From Arthrinium phaeospermum (Eukaryota; Ascomycota; Sordariomycetes; Amphisphaeriales; Apiosporaceae): DNA of 64,000 nt. The notes beneath the pieces are model-generated. The model did no database searches, was not told the origin of the DNA, and saw only the letters and a program-made list of their open reading frames with translations. The DNA lies in contig QYRS01000002.1 in NCBI GenBank assembly GCA_006503535.1, positions 1,922,001 through 1,986,000 of the forward strand. Direction: 5' to 3'. Shown in pieces: positions 21,761-30,910 of this stretch (position 1 is its first letter; every line of letters begins with the position of its first letter). The translations under genes were made by a program, and so were the position numbers.

Positions 21761-23605
21761 ATGGTGTTCAATATCAAGAAGGCCGCGGGCCTCAGCATAC
21801 AGATCGGCGCCGCCTCGGCCCTGGTCAAGGGCCTCAACGTTGCCGAGTGCCCAACCGCCACCACCGCCCAGGCCATTGGCGGAAACGACTACCAAATATG
21901 TCCTAATACCGACCTGCAGGGCAAGACTGCCCAGCAGATGAAGAACTGCGCGTCCACTGACGACTGCGTCAAGTTGTGCAGTGACACGGCCGGATGTGAC
22001 AAGGCCGTCTACGACAAGACCAACCGGATCTGCCACATCAAGCAAACCACGGACGGAACTCTCCTGGAGTGGGTCGAGGACGCTCAGTTCGACGTGATCT
22101 ATGTCCCCCAGACAAACGACGTCTCCAAGATGGGCAAGTGGGGCGACCTGATCCGACTGCCCATCATCCCGGTCGCCGCCTACGTCGTGCCCGAGTTCCC
22201 CGAGCCTTCGCGCATGCTGGTCTTCTCCTCGTGGGGCGCTGCCAACTTCGGTGGTGCTTCCGGCTACACCCAGTTCGCCGACTACAACTTCAAGACCGGT
22301 GCCATCTCGCAGCGCACCGTCGCTAATACCCACCACGACATGTTCTGCCCGGGCATCAGCTCCCTCGAGGATGGCCGCATCATCATCACCGGTGGCTCGG
22401 ACGCCGAGAAGACGAGCTTCTACGACCCCGCCACCAACGAGTTCACCGAGGGCCCCGACATGAAGATTGCCCGTGGCTACCAGTCCTCGGCCACCATGTC
22501 CAACGGCAACGTCTTCACCATCGGTGGCTCCTACTCGGGCGGCCGCGGCGGCAAGGTCGGCGAGGTCTTCGACCCGGCCACCAACGAGTGGACCCTGCTC
22601 AAGGGCGCCGACGTCCAGCCCATGCTGACCGTCGACCACGAGGGCATTTGGCGCGAGGACAACCACGCCTGGCTGTACGGCTGGAAGAACGGCTCCGTCT
22701 TCCAGGCCGGTCCCAGCAAGGCCCAGCACTGGTACGGCACCAACGGCGCCGGCTCCGTCACCCCTTCCTCGGTCCGCGACGACGTCGACGCCATGTGCGG
22801 CATCAACGTCATGTATGAGCCCGGCAAGATCTTCTCGGCCGGCGGCGCCCAGGACTACGACAACAGCGCCGCCAACAAGCACGCGCACATCACCACCATC
22901 GACGAGCCCGACCAGCCCGCCACCGTCGAGCGCGTCGGCGACATGAACTACGCCCGCGCATTCTCCAACGCCGTCGTGCTGCCCGACGGCACCGTGCTCA
23001 TCACGGGCGGCCAGCCCACCGCCCACGTCTTCACCGACACGGACGGCGTCCTGACCCCGGAGCTCTTCAACCCCGAGACCAAGGCCTTCACCAAGATGGC
23101 ACCCGAGGCCGTCGCCCGCAACTACCACTCCGAGTCCCTGCTGCTCGCCGACGGCACCGTCTGGAGCGGCGGCGGCGGCCTCTGCTACGTGGCCAACCCG
23201 CAGGCCTCGACCAAGAACTGCGACCGCAGCGTCGACCACGCCGACGGGCAGATCTTCTCGCCGCCCTACCTGTTCAACGCGGACGGCAGCGCGGCGGCCC
23301 GCCCGGAGATCACGGCCCTGCCCGTGTCGACGGCCAAGGTCGGCGCCATGATCACCATCGCGACGAACCGCGACGCCGAGCCGGCCGCCTCGTTCGTGCT
23401 CGTCCGCATGGGGTCCGCCACGCACTCCATCAACACGGACCAGCGCCGCGTGCCGCTGACGCAGGTCCACCGCTGCAAGGGGCGCTACTCGGTCCTGCTG
23501 CCCGACGACAGCGGGGTGCTGCTGCCGGGGTACTACTACCTCTTTGCGCTGTCGGCGAGCGGGACGCCTAGCATGGCCAAGACGTTCCGGGTTACGCTGA
23601 AGTAG
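21761..23605 (+). CDS. secreted AA5 copper-radical oxidase with PAN domain
   Basis: 614 aa, single exon. A secretion signal (about residues 1-28) precedes a Cys-rich PAN/apple-like domain (Cys47, 63, 69, 73, 79, 91). A kelch-propeller galactose-oxidase core follows. The copper and radical residues are all present: Cys196 in HDMFCPG and Tyr240 in RGYQSS (the Cys-Tyr crosslink pair), Tyr455-His456 in RNYHSES, and His555 in GSATHSIN. The residue that stacks on the crosslink in galactose oxidase (Trp290) is Tyr258 here (IGGSYSGG), which suggests a substrate other than galactose. PAN-containing AA5_2 proteins include aryl-alcohol oxidases. The enzyme would oxidise a primary alcohol to an aldehyde with release of H2O2 outside the cell. 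Strong third-position C bias suggests high expression. Confidence 0.9.
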   Translation: MVFNIKKAAGLSIQIGAASALVKGLNVAECPTATTAQAIGGNDYQICPNTDLQGKTAQQMKNCASTDDCVKLCSDTAGCDKAVYDKTNRICHIKQTTDGTLLEWVEDAQFDVIYVPQTNDVSKMGKWGDLIRLPIIPVAAYVVPEFPEPSRMLVFSSWGAANFGGASGYTQFADYNFKTGAISQRTVANTHHDMFCPGISSLEDGRIIITGGSDAEKTSFYDPATNEFTEGPDMKIARGYQSSATMSNGNVFTIGGSYSGGRGGKVGEVFDPATNEWTLLKGADVQPMLTVDHEGIWREDNHAWLYGWKNGSVFQAGPSKAQHWYGTNGAGSVTPSSVRDDVDAMCGINVMYEPGKIFSAGGAQDYDNSAANKHAHITTIDEPDQPATVERVGDMNYARAFSNAVVLPDGTVLITGGQPTAHVFTDTDGVLTPELFNPETKAFTKMAPEAVARNYHSESLLLADGTVWSGGGGLCYVANPQASTKNCDRSVDHADGQIFSPPYLFNADGSAAARPEITALPVSTAKVGAMITIATNRDAEPAASFVLVRMGSATHSINTDQRRVPLTQVHRCKGRYSVLLPDDSGVLLPGYYYLFALSASGTPSMAKTFRVTLK

Positions 23606-24090
23606 GTGATTGGACCGGATGGGGTGGTTGGTGTTTTCAATGGGTGGGCTGCATGCGAGGGTGTATTGGAGTAATGGGGTGGGAAGAAAAAAGGGAATCG
23701 CGCTCGTCTAATACGATATGACGGGTGGTTAATCTATTAAATCTATAATCTATAGTTGATCAATTCTTAATGGAATACCAAATGATTGAAATACAATATG
23801 CCCGTCGCTTTTGCCGTGACTTTATCCGGGACTTTACAGTTGGAATGAGCCCCTGGTCCCGAATGGAGAGTGAGCTAGACGTTCAAGACATGTCTTTGGA
23901 CGAGCCACTTCACGACAAGATGGGACGAGCTCGCTCTGGGCGCCCTACATTCTATCTGTCGTGAAGCCCACTGCTTAGCCAGCCAACAGTGAAGCCGTCG
24001 CCGGTTTTCCATAAGCAACTCGTTGCCCTCCCCTACATAGAGTCCAATAAGCGACTTTTTCTACACCCAAGATGCCCGGGACATCGAAAG
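23606..24090. other. intergenic region before tRNA-Ser
   Basis: 485 bp. It holds the oxidase 3' UTR. No gene supported; a 64-codon ORF here lacks any motif. Confidence 0.5.
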
Positions 24091-24192
24091 GGCGCGATGG
24101 CAGAGTGGTCTAATGCGATAGACTAGAACTGGATCTCCGATTCTAGGTATCTATTTCCTTCGGGAGCGCAGGTTCAAATCCTGCTCGCGTCG
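24091..24192 (+). tRNA. tRNA-Ser(AGA) with a 20-nt intron
   Basis: The acceptor arm GGCGCGA pairs with TCGCGTC (24185-24191), followed by discriminator G. The D-arm is GCA...TGC with an A-box-like GCAGAGTGGTCTAATGC. The anticodon stem is ATAGA/TCTAT with loop CT-AGA-A, anticodon at 24125-24127. The variable arm TTCCTTCGGGAG is long, as in class II tRNAs, and the T-arm has GCAGGTTCAAATCCTGC. A 20-nt intron (24129-24148) sits after position 37, the canonical place. A T-rich Pol III terminator follows at once (TTTTCTTTTTTT). Confidence 0.92.
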
Positions 24193-24535
24193 TTTTCTTT
24201 TTTTCCTCCCCTCTTTGACCCAGGACAATAAAGTGTCACTCACCACTTACTAAATCTTATTATTTTATTGATCCTCTTGTTGAACTAGTAATCGAATATG
24301 CATATTAGTTAATTCTACCAATGTGTGCACCGAAGAGTTTTCACTATGGGTGGCTTCAAAGGACCTCTCATGCGGACCCCTTTTTTTCCACCACGACAAC
24401 TATCGCTTTTCGGATGTCAATAGAACGCAGAAACCTTGTGTTTTTCTGTGATCCACAATGTGTTTGTCATGCACTATGCTAACTTTTGACCGCTACATAG
24501 CCTACAACTGGTCCAGCATATCCAATGCTGAGCAT
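24193..24535. terminator. Pol III terminator and short intergenic region
   Basis: The T runs at 24193-24205 should terminate tRNA-Ser transcription. The remaining 330 bp up to the convergent polygalacturonase stop hold nothing I can identify. Confidence 0.6.
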
Positions 24536-26101
24536 TTAAAACGGAGGCTCGATGTCAGCCAGGGGCACCGAGCACTTCTTCCTGAGCGCGGCCTTGGCCT
24601 CGTCCGACTCGGCGGGGACGCAGTCCATGCCGATGCCGCCCTTGATGCCGTCGCAGATGATGACGGGCTTCTCCGTCCCGTCGCCGCAGGGGCTCTGGAC
24701 GGTGAAGTTGCGGAACTCGATGTTCTCGCACACGGCGTCGGGGTTGGTCGAGCACGTTAGTTTCGCCACGGCCATGCCGTACTTGCCGCTCGTGTAGCCC
24801 GAGAAGTTCTCGAAGAGGATGTTGGTGATGTTCATCTTTGACGGGTACTCGGCGCAGGTCGACGAGTTGATCTATTGCACCGGCCGGGTTAGTTGGAGAG
24901 ATTTGGGGAAGAGGTTGTGGGAGCAATGGCTTACGTTGAAGTAACAAGAGTCGATGAAGGCGGAGTATTCGTTATTTGCTTGCCAGAAGTTTCTTTCCAA
25001 CAATTAGTATATTCCATTGTCTGCCATTGGTATGTGGGGATTTGCCTACCGGAAAGTGACGTTGTCAATGAAGCCGTAGCCGATGTCAGGGCCGGCCCAG
25101 GTCTTGAGACGAGCTCCGTGCTGGCCGTTCAAGAGCCACACGTTCTCAATGACGACGTCCTGGACGAAACTCTTCTCGCCGGAGTACTGACCTAGCGACC
25201 CCATGGATTGGCCGTGTGTGCCTTGAGGTTGGTTAGCAGTGTTCTGTATCAGTCAGAGGATTTCAATGGCTAACTTACCATTGCAGTACATGGTGTCAAC
25301 ATGGACATTTGTAGCGTTGGACTTGGGCGAGAAGCAGTCATCGCCGACATTGACCCAGACGCGCTCGACGGTGAGATCCTCAATGTTGAGCGAATCAAAG
25401 AAATCCGAGTTCTTGGGCAAGGCGGTCGCGTTGTTGGACACGGCGGTGCACATGACGTCGGTAAAAGAGACGTTCTTGGAGGTGACGAGGAAGTTGGTCC
25501 AGCAGGGCGAGTCCTTCTGGTGGATGCCCTCCATGGCGAAGTTGGTGAGGTTCTCGCCGTAGAACAGGATGGGCCGCAGGTACGTGTTGGTGGGGTCGAG
25601 GATCTCGAGCCCGGCGAACTCGTTCCACCAGCGCTGGCCGTTGCCGTTGAGCACGCCCTCGCCGAAGAGGCGGACGTCGCGCCCGCCCCACTTCCAGAAC
25701 ATGAGCGAGTTCTGGAAGGGGTGGGCGAAGGCGTGCGCCTGCCAGTAGGGCGTGTCGTTGGTGAACTTGACCTCGCCGTCCCAGCGGATCTGCACGTCGT
25801 CCAGGAAGGTCAGGTCCAGCGGCTGCCCGATGACGTACAGCTCGTCCTTGGGCAGGTACAGCGTGCCGCCGTGGTTGGCCTTTTGCAGACCCGCGAGGAA
25901 GTCGTCGGCCACGTCGTCCGTGTCGTTCTGCGAGGCCCGGATCTGGACGATGGGGCGCTTGCCGCACCCCTCGGACCTCTTGTAGGGATGCTTGGCCCGG
26001 AACTCCTCGAGGTTTCGGGGCACGCCCGGGGGAATCTCGACCTGGTGGGCAAGGGCGCCCACCACGGCGGAGAGGGCTAGGAGGATGGACGAGGACCGCA
26101 T
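24536..26101 (-). CDS. secreted GH28 exo-polygalacturonase
   Basis: complement(24536..24871, 24935..24992, 25050..25221, 25279..26101), 1389 nt, 462 aa. A signal peptide spans about residues 1-19 (ends GALAHQ). GH28 catalytic parts: Asp233 in NSD (usually NTD), Asp254-Asp255 in VGDDCFSP, His277 in GTHGQS, and Arg312/Lys314 in ARLK (usually RIK). D233 and D254 are 21 residues apart, as in known polygalacturonases. The THG and RLK forms point to the exo-acting group, which removes galacturonic acid from chain ends of pectin. Several N-glycosylation sequons and paired cysteines fit secretion. The start at 26101 fits the signal peptide. It lies 4 kb from a PL4 lyase with complementary activity. 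Confidence 0.88.
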
Positions 26102-26771
26102 GGTGTTTGAACTACGACAACACAAAGCGAGGGTACGGGAACAGTCTCGAGAAACCCATGGCAGGCAGGAGAGCGTTCGACTTTTATCTTTGTTTGGTGG
26201 TACTTGTACACAGTTTTCCATTTTCTTCTATTAGCCAAGCGGTGCCTGCATTTACCCCAGGTCGTAAGCGAAATAGTGCTGACTTGGAATCCCCAATACC
26301 CAGACCAATATACTGGGACGCAGCAGCTGCAAGCCTGTCTTTCCACCAATCGTCTTGGACGGGTAGTCGCTGCCGAACTGCTGTACAACGCAATGGTGAG
26401 CTGCGTAATTGGGGAAGACGGCCGAGAATGCTATGGACGTCCAGTCTCGCGATCCAATCTTGGCAGAGGACATGATTGATGGAATTAGAAATAGGGAGCG
26501 TCCGTCCCAATCTCACCCCTGTGACTTTCTGCCCTGTCCGCCCCATAACTACCCCAACTTCCACTAACCCATCCCCGCATCAGGCGCTGTTGCGGGGAAG
26601 TCGGGGGATTCTACTCTGCATATTCGATTGTTTGCATTCTCACACCGCCAGTAATATTTGCAAGTGTTTGTGTCAACGTCAATTGATTCTCATTGTGGTG
26701 TGGGGAAAGTAGAGTAGACTATGATATGAGCGAACGCTGAAGTGAGTCTATCAAGACAAACTGAATTGGGA
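26102..26771. promoter_or_regulatory. upstream region of the polygalacturonase gene
   Basis: 670 bp between the polygalacturonase start (-) and the GNAT-like stop (-). Overlapping short ORFs on both strands have no motif. It presumably contains the polygalacturonase promoter. Confidence 0.5.
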
Positions 26772-27596
26772 TTAGGCCTCTTCCCTCAGAGTCACATAGA
26801 TCTTGTTGAGATCCTGCCTCGACGGACGCAGCATATAAACCGTCTCCCCCTTCTCGTTCTCCAGGCCCCAGGTCCAGGCATTAAGTCTCGAGACGATCTG
26901 CCCCTTGAACGGCGGCGGCGGCTTGCTCCAGACGGCGGTGACGGCGTCGTGGAACGCCTCGATCTGAATGCCCCGAAACCCTTGTTCCACCGCCCGGCGC
27001 ATCATGAAGCGTGCGAGATGCGCCATCAGGCCCTTGCCGCCCTCGTCCATCTTGGTGACGGTGGAGTTGCGCATCAGCACCTGCCGGGGCCCCGTCGGCT
27101 TCCACGCGGCCGGGTCGCGCGGATCCAGGCCCTCGAGCGCGTGCATCGACTCGGCGTACCCCGGCAGCACCGCCGCGACGGGCGCGATGCGCGCCATGTC
27201 GAAGGGGAAAGCGCCGTCGTAGGCGAGCGCGACCGAGAGCAGCGGGAAGTCCATCTGGTTCAGGAGCCCGTCGCCGTCCTTGCTGAGGTCCTTGGTGTCC
27301 CACCAGAGCCGTCCGCCCCCGGCCGCGGCCGCCGACTCGGGCCGCTTATACTGGTACTCGGTGTCGAAGAGCCCGAGGGAGAGGCCCGAGGCGATCTGGT
27401 GGTCGACCATGTGGTCGAGGGACTCGAAGACCTTGTAGGCGCGGACGGTCTGCTCGCCGGGCCACAGGACGCTCCACACGGGCGAGCCGAAGGCGTTGCT
27501 GTGGGTCACGATGGCCTTGGCCCACTCGGCGTGCTCCGGGCCGAGGGTGCGGATCTCGTAGCGCGCGGGGAGGGCTGGGGCTGGGGCCGACGACAT
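26772..27596 (-). CDS. GNAT-like acyltransferase-fold protein
   Basis: 274 aa, single exon. The N-terminus (YEIRTLGPEHAEWAKAIVTHS) and the C-terminal third (KGLMAHLARFMMRRAVEQGFRGIQIEAFHDAV, then WTWGLENEKGETVYMLRPSR) resemble fungal GNAT-fold N-acetyltransferases. The strand-helix-strand acetyl-CoA region is recognisable, but the canonical Q/RxxGxG/A loop is not clear. In many fungi such proteins are annotated only as hypothetical, so substrate and even activity are uncertain. It has no signal peptide and is probably cytosolic. It lies between the two pectinase genes on the same strand, but nothing links it to pectin. Confidence 0.65.
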   Translation of the reverse strand: MSSAPAPALPARYEIRTLGPEHAEWAKAIVTHSNAFGSPVWSVLWPGEQTVRAYKVFESLDHMVDHQIASGLSLGLFDTEYQYKRPESAAAAGGGRLWWDTKDLSKDGDGLLNQMDFPLLSVALAYDGAFPFDMARIAPVAAVLPGYAESMHALEGLDPRDPAAWKPTGPRQVLMRNSTVTKMDEGGKGLMAHLARFMMRRAVEQGFRGIQIEAFHDAVTAVWSKPPPPFKGQIVSRLNAWTWGLENEKGETVYMLRPSRQDLNKIYVTLREEA

Positions 27597-28185
27597 GATG
27601 GGGTTTGGGGATGGGAATATGAGGTCTGTGGCAGGGTGGGTTGAGACCGGCGGGGAAAGATGGATGCGGTCTACAAGCTACCAATTCGTGTTCTCAAATG
27701 ACTGTTGTAGGTTGGGTGGGATGTGTTGTGTTAAGAGGCAAGCAGGCACCCGCTGACACGATTGCATTTGTAAATATCCCGGATGAAAAAAAAGCATCTT
27801 TCTTTTTTGCTGACCACGCAAGGGGCGCAGCTTAAACCAAGGTCTTGATCCAATTGGTTTGGCTTGGCCGTTTCTTTTCACCCGAGGCCCTGCGCGGCGC
27901 GCCGGTTTCGGTGTGTGATAAGACTGTGGCGTGTTACATCGCTTTACCTATCATATGATCTTACTGGCTGTGGAAGCTCGCTGACCACCCCCTTGGGACC
28001 ATGCGGATTAATGCGTTTGTTACACTGATAACCGGCATGCTAACTGCATATGTTTCGGAGTATTAGACAGGAGTGTGAGTGGACCCCTACATGCGTATTC
28101 GCAAGGGAGGCATGTCGTTACGCCGGCGACTTGTCATCAATATACGTTGCCCATCGACTGCTATATGACAAACCAATCCCGCGAC
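27597..28185. other. intergenic region
   Basis: 589 bp between the GNAT-like start (-) and the PL4 stop (-). No supported feature. Confidence 0.5.
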
Positions 28186-30063
28186 CTAAACCCACTCCAA
28201 ACTGACACTATCCCACATGAAGCCCCTCCACTGCGTGTACCGCGTCACAGTGAAGCCCAACACGTTAACGCCTTCCCGAAACGCCGCTCTGGGGATGGTG
28301 TACTGGACGAACCGCCACTCCCCGCTCGTCTTGCCGGAGCGATACAGCGAAGGATCACTCGCAAACCTGTCTTTATTAAGGGTTCCGAGCAGCTGGCCAT
28401 TGATCGAAATATCCATGGCAGCACTTTGCGAGTACCCGGCGAACGAGAGACTGAGCCTGGCCGAGTTGTCGTCGTCGTCACTACTACCGCCCCCCGACAG
28501 CAGCGTCGCTTGGTCCAGTTCAAACTCGATGGCCCACGTGCCGACCAATGACTGCGCGTAGTACCAATCCGAGACTTGCGACTTTCCCACGGTAAACGTC
28601 AAGTTGGCCGGGCTCTGCTCGGAGACTCCGTGTTGGTAAGGCGGGCCGCCATTGCGGAAGCCGAGGGCCTTCTTGTCAAAGTCGCCTATCGTGAAGATCC
28701 TCTTGTCTTCTTCGGGAACGGTCCATGTCAACGAAGAAAGGGCCGTGGTGGTGCCTGCCGCGACATCGATGCCACTCTTTGAGAAGTTTGTGTAGATATC
28801 CGCGAGTGCGCCTCCGTTCGACCAGGCGTAGAGTCCGTACGTGCCGGCCCTCACGTCTTCAAGCGAGAACCGACCCTCAGCGTCGGCGTGGGTCGTATAG
28901 TAGTAGTTGCTTCCCTGCACGGAAGGCCTTCGAGACGTGTCTGTGTCGCCAAGGAAGATGGCTGCCCCCGAAGCTGGTCGTCCATCGGAAAGACGCAGAT
29001 GCCCGGATAGCCTGCCCCGGCTTTGGTACGCAGGGTCGCTCAGCCACGGGTAAGGCCACTGTGTAAGCTCTTCGCTGGCTTTCGTTTTGGCGTCCTTGAC
29101 CTCTCCATCGTTCTAGAAGCATTGAGTACGGGTCACGTCCAAGGCGCCAACGTTCACTCACCAGATACCAGAGCCAAGGGCCCCAGATCTTTCCAGCAGG
29201 TTGGGAAACCTTCTCTCCCACGCGGAAGTGCGAGGTGTCCTGGACGACGTTGAGCTGCACGCTGTCTCCCGTCGCAGATTCGCGGTGGACCTGTCGCCAA
29301 GTTAGCACTTCACAGTATACTATAGAAGAGCTCGAAGTACCGTCAATGTTTGGCTGAGGTGATCCGAGTTGTAGTAGTCCGTCCCGGGATGAATGTACCA
29401 GGAGCCAACGTTGGGACCATATATACCGTAGAAGTCACGTTCGCGCACGTAGTCGGAGAAGTCGTACTTGGTGATGAACGTGCCGTTGGCCAGCTGCCAC
29501 GTCTCGTCCTGGACCTTTGTTGCGTTTTGGTAGAGCGAGAAATCCGGGAGGGCCTGGTCGCGGAGATAGGTTCGGCCTTTTAGGAAGAGATCCGGATCCA
29601 GGCGCCAAAGGGTCCTCAGGATGCTTATGTCCGGCAAGGCTCGGTTGATGAAGTATTGGTACGCACCGGCCAGGTCGTCGAAGATGACCCAGTGTAATTC
29701 CCCTTCACTGCAGGAGAAGCCCACATCGATGTAGTCGTTTCCTCGTGAAGTGATGGTTGCCGAGGTCCAAACAAAGTTGTTCTCTCCATCTTGAGTGTGC
29801 ATTAGTATCAGAAATGGTTGAGGGATGTACCAGGTGCTGGGCTTACCGTATCCCATGTAATGCCCACTTGCTGATCCAACCAGTTCATGACCCCGGAAGT
29901 ATAACTTGGGGGCGTACACCGCTTCTTGTGTCACATTCCATAGATCGTTGCCGAAAGTCCAGGTGGTATTGCTGACCTGTTCCAGAAAGGGCCCTCGTTT
30001 GGCAATCACCAGCGGAATGCAGGCGATCAGTCCAGTCAATTTATAGCTTATGCCGCGTATCAT
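28186..30063 (-). CDS. secreted PL4 rhamnogalacturonan lyase
   Basis: complement(28186..29112, 29162..29290, 29341..29789, 29847..30063), 1722 nt, 573 aa. A signal peptide (MIRGISYKLTGLIACIPLVI) is followed by the PL4 catalytic beta-sandwich: DGENNFVWTSATI, LAGAYQYFINRALPDISILRTLWRLD and TKYDFSDYVRERDFYGIYGPNVGSWYIHPG. A fibronectin-like domain II (GRLSGHLRLSDGRPASGAAIFLGD, FSLEDVRAGTYGLYAW) and a carbohydrate-binding domain III ending in FMWDSVSLEWV complete it. The enzyme cleaves the rhamnose-galacturonic acid backbone of hairy pectin by beta-elimination. The 57-nt first intron (29790-29846) is open in frame; removing it restores GHYMGYDGENNF. It pairs functionally with the nearby GH28 enzyme. 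Confidence 0.9.
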
Positions 30064-30910
30064 GATGCGCTTTTGAAGTGATATGCCATATAACAAAACC
30101 TATATTGCCGGCGTAGCATGGTGAAATAATAAAGCTGTAACCAGAAAGATGGGAGGGGTTTGCATTTCAGGGTGGAATGCTGTTGGGGTAATTAGAACTG
30201 TTGTGATTGGTGCCAAAACCCGTCATCGCGTCCACTCATGTGCAAATGGCCATCACGCCATTGCCTAACCGCAAATCGCCTTTGCACCAAGTGAAAGGGG
30301 CAACATAATCCCTACTTACAGGAACCTCATATGGACAATCAGTACATGGTTGTCAATGAAAAGCCGTTTGCTGTTTGCATAGTGGCATTGTCTTCAAAGA
30401 CGAATGGTTATGAGAAGCAGCAAGGATGTGACCAATTTGTACAAATGATTTAATAATGAAATATGAGTTGCATTTATGCATTTTCAAATCCTGTTTGATA
30501 TCGGAAAAGTCCCTATTGATCCTGTGCAATATTTGCTGCCTGTGGCCCAGTTCAATAGTTCCAAGGAGAATGGTTAGCCAGAGATCTGATCCCTCGGGTC
30601 AGACGGTACACATTGCGAGTCCGATGTATTGCTGGGTGGATTCTACAAAATAATCGTTCACGCTCATTGGCTCAATGTAAATTTGTATGTCTATAAACCT
30701 TTGTTTTCCCACCACTCCAGCCTGGAGTTCAGCCTGAGCTTGAACCAACTCAGGTCTGGCCTACTATTGAACTCGTGAAATCTCGCCAAAGCAATTTAGG
30801 CCTGGCCGGAACACATTCCACAATATATCCACCGTACCTGGCTAGGTTAGAGCTGCTCATATCGAAGAATTCGAGAACCGAATCTCGACAAAGCAAACAA
30901 ACCATCTATC
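30064..30910. promoter_or_regulatory. divergent promoter region, PL4 lyase / unknown gene
   Basis: 847 bp between divergent starts. It is AT-rich in the middle (30300-30500). No ORF or repeat with support. Confidence 0.5.

Noticed and set aside
21752..23470. 572-codon ORF antisense to the AA5 oxidase
   Set aside because: It arises from strong third-position C bias in the oxidase. Composition is Val/Gly/Asp-rich without domain signals.
25301..26080. 259-codon ORF antisense to the GH28 gene
   Set aside because: Shadow of the polygalacturonase exon; the opposite strand has signal peptide and catalytic motifs.
26742..27644. 300-codon ORF antisense to the GNAT-like gene
   Set aside because: His/Arg/Val-rich shadow frame; the minus-strand ORF has folded-protein composition.
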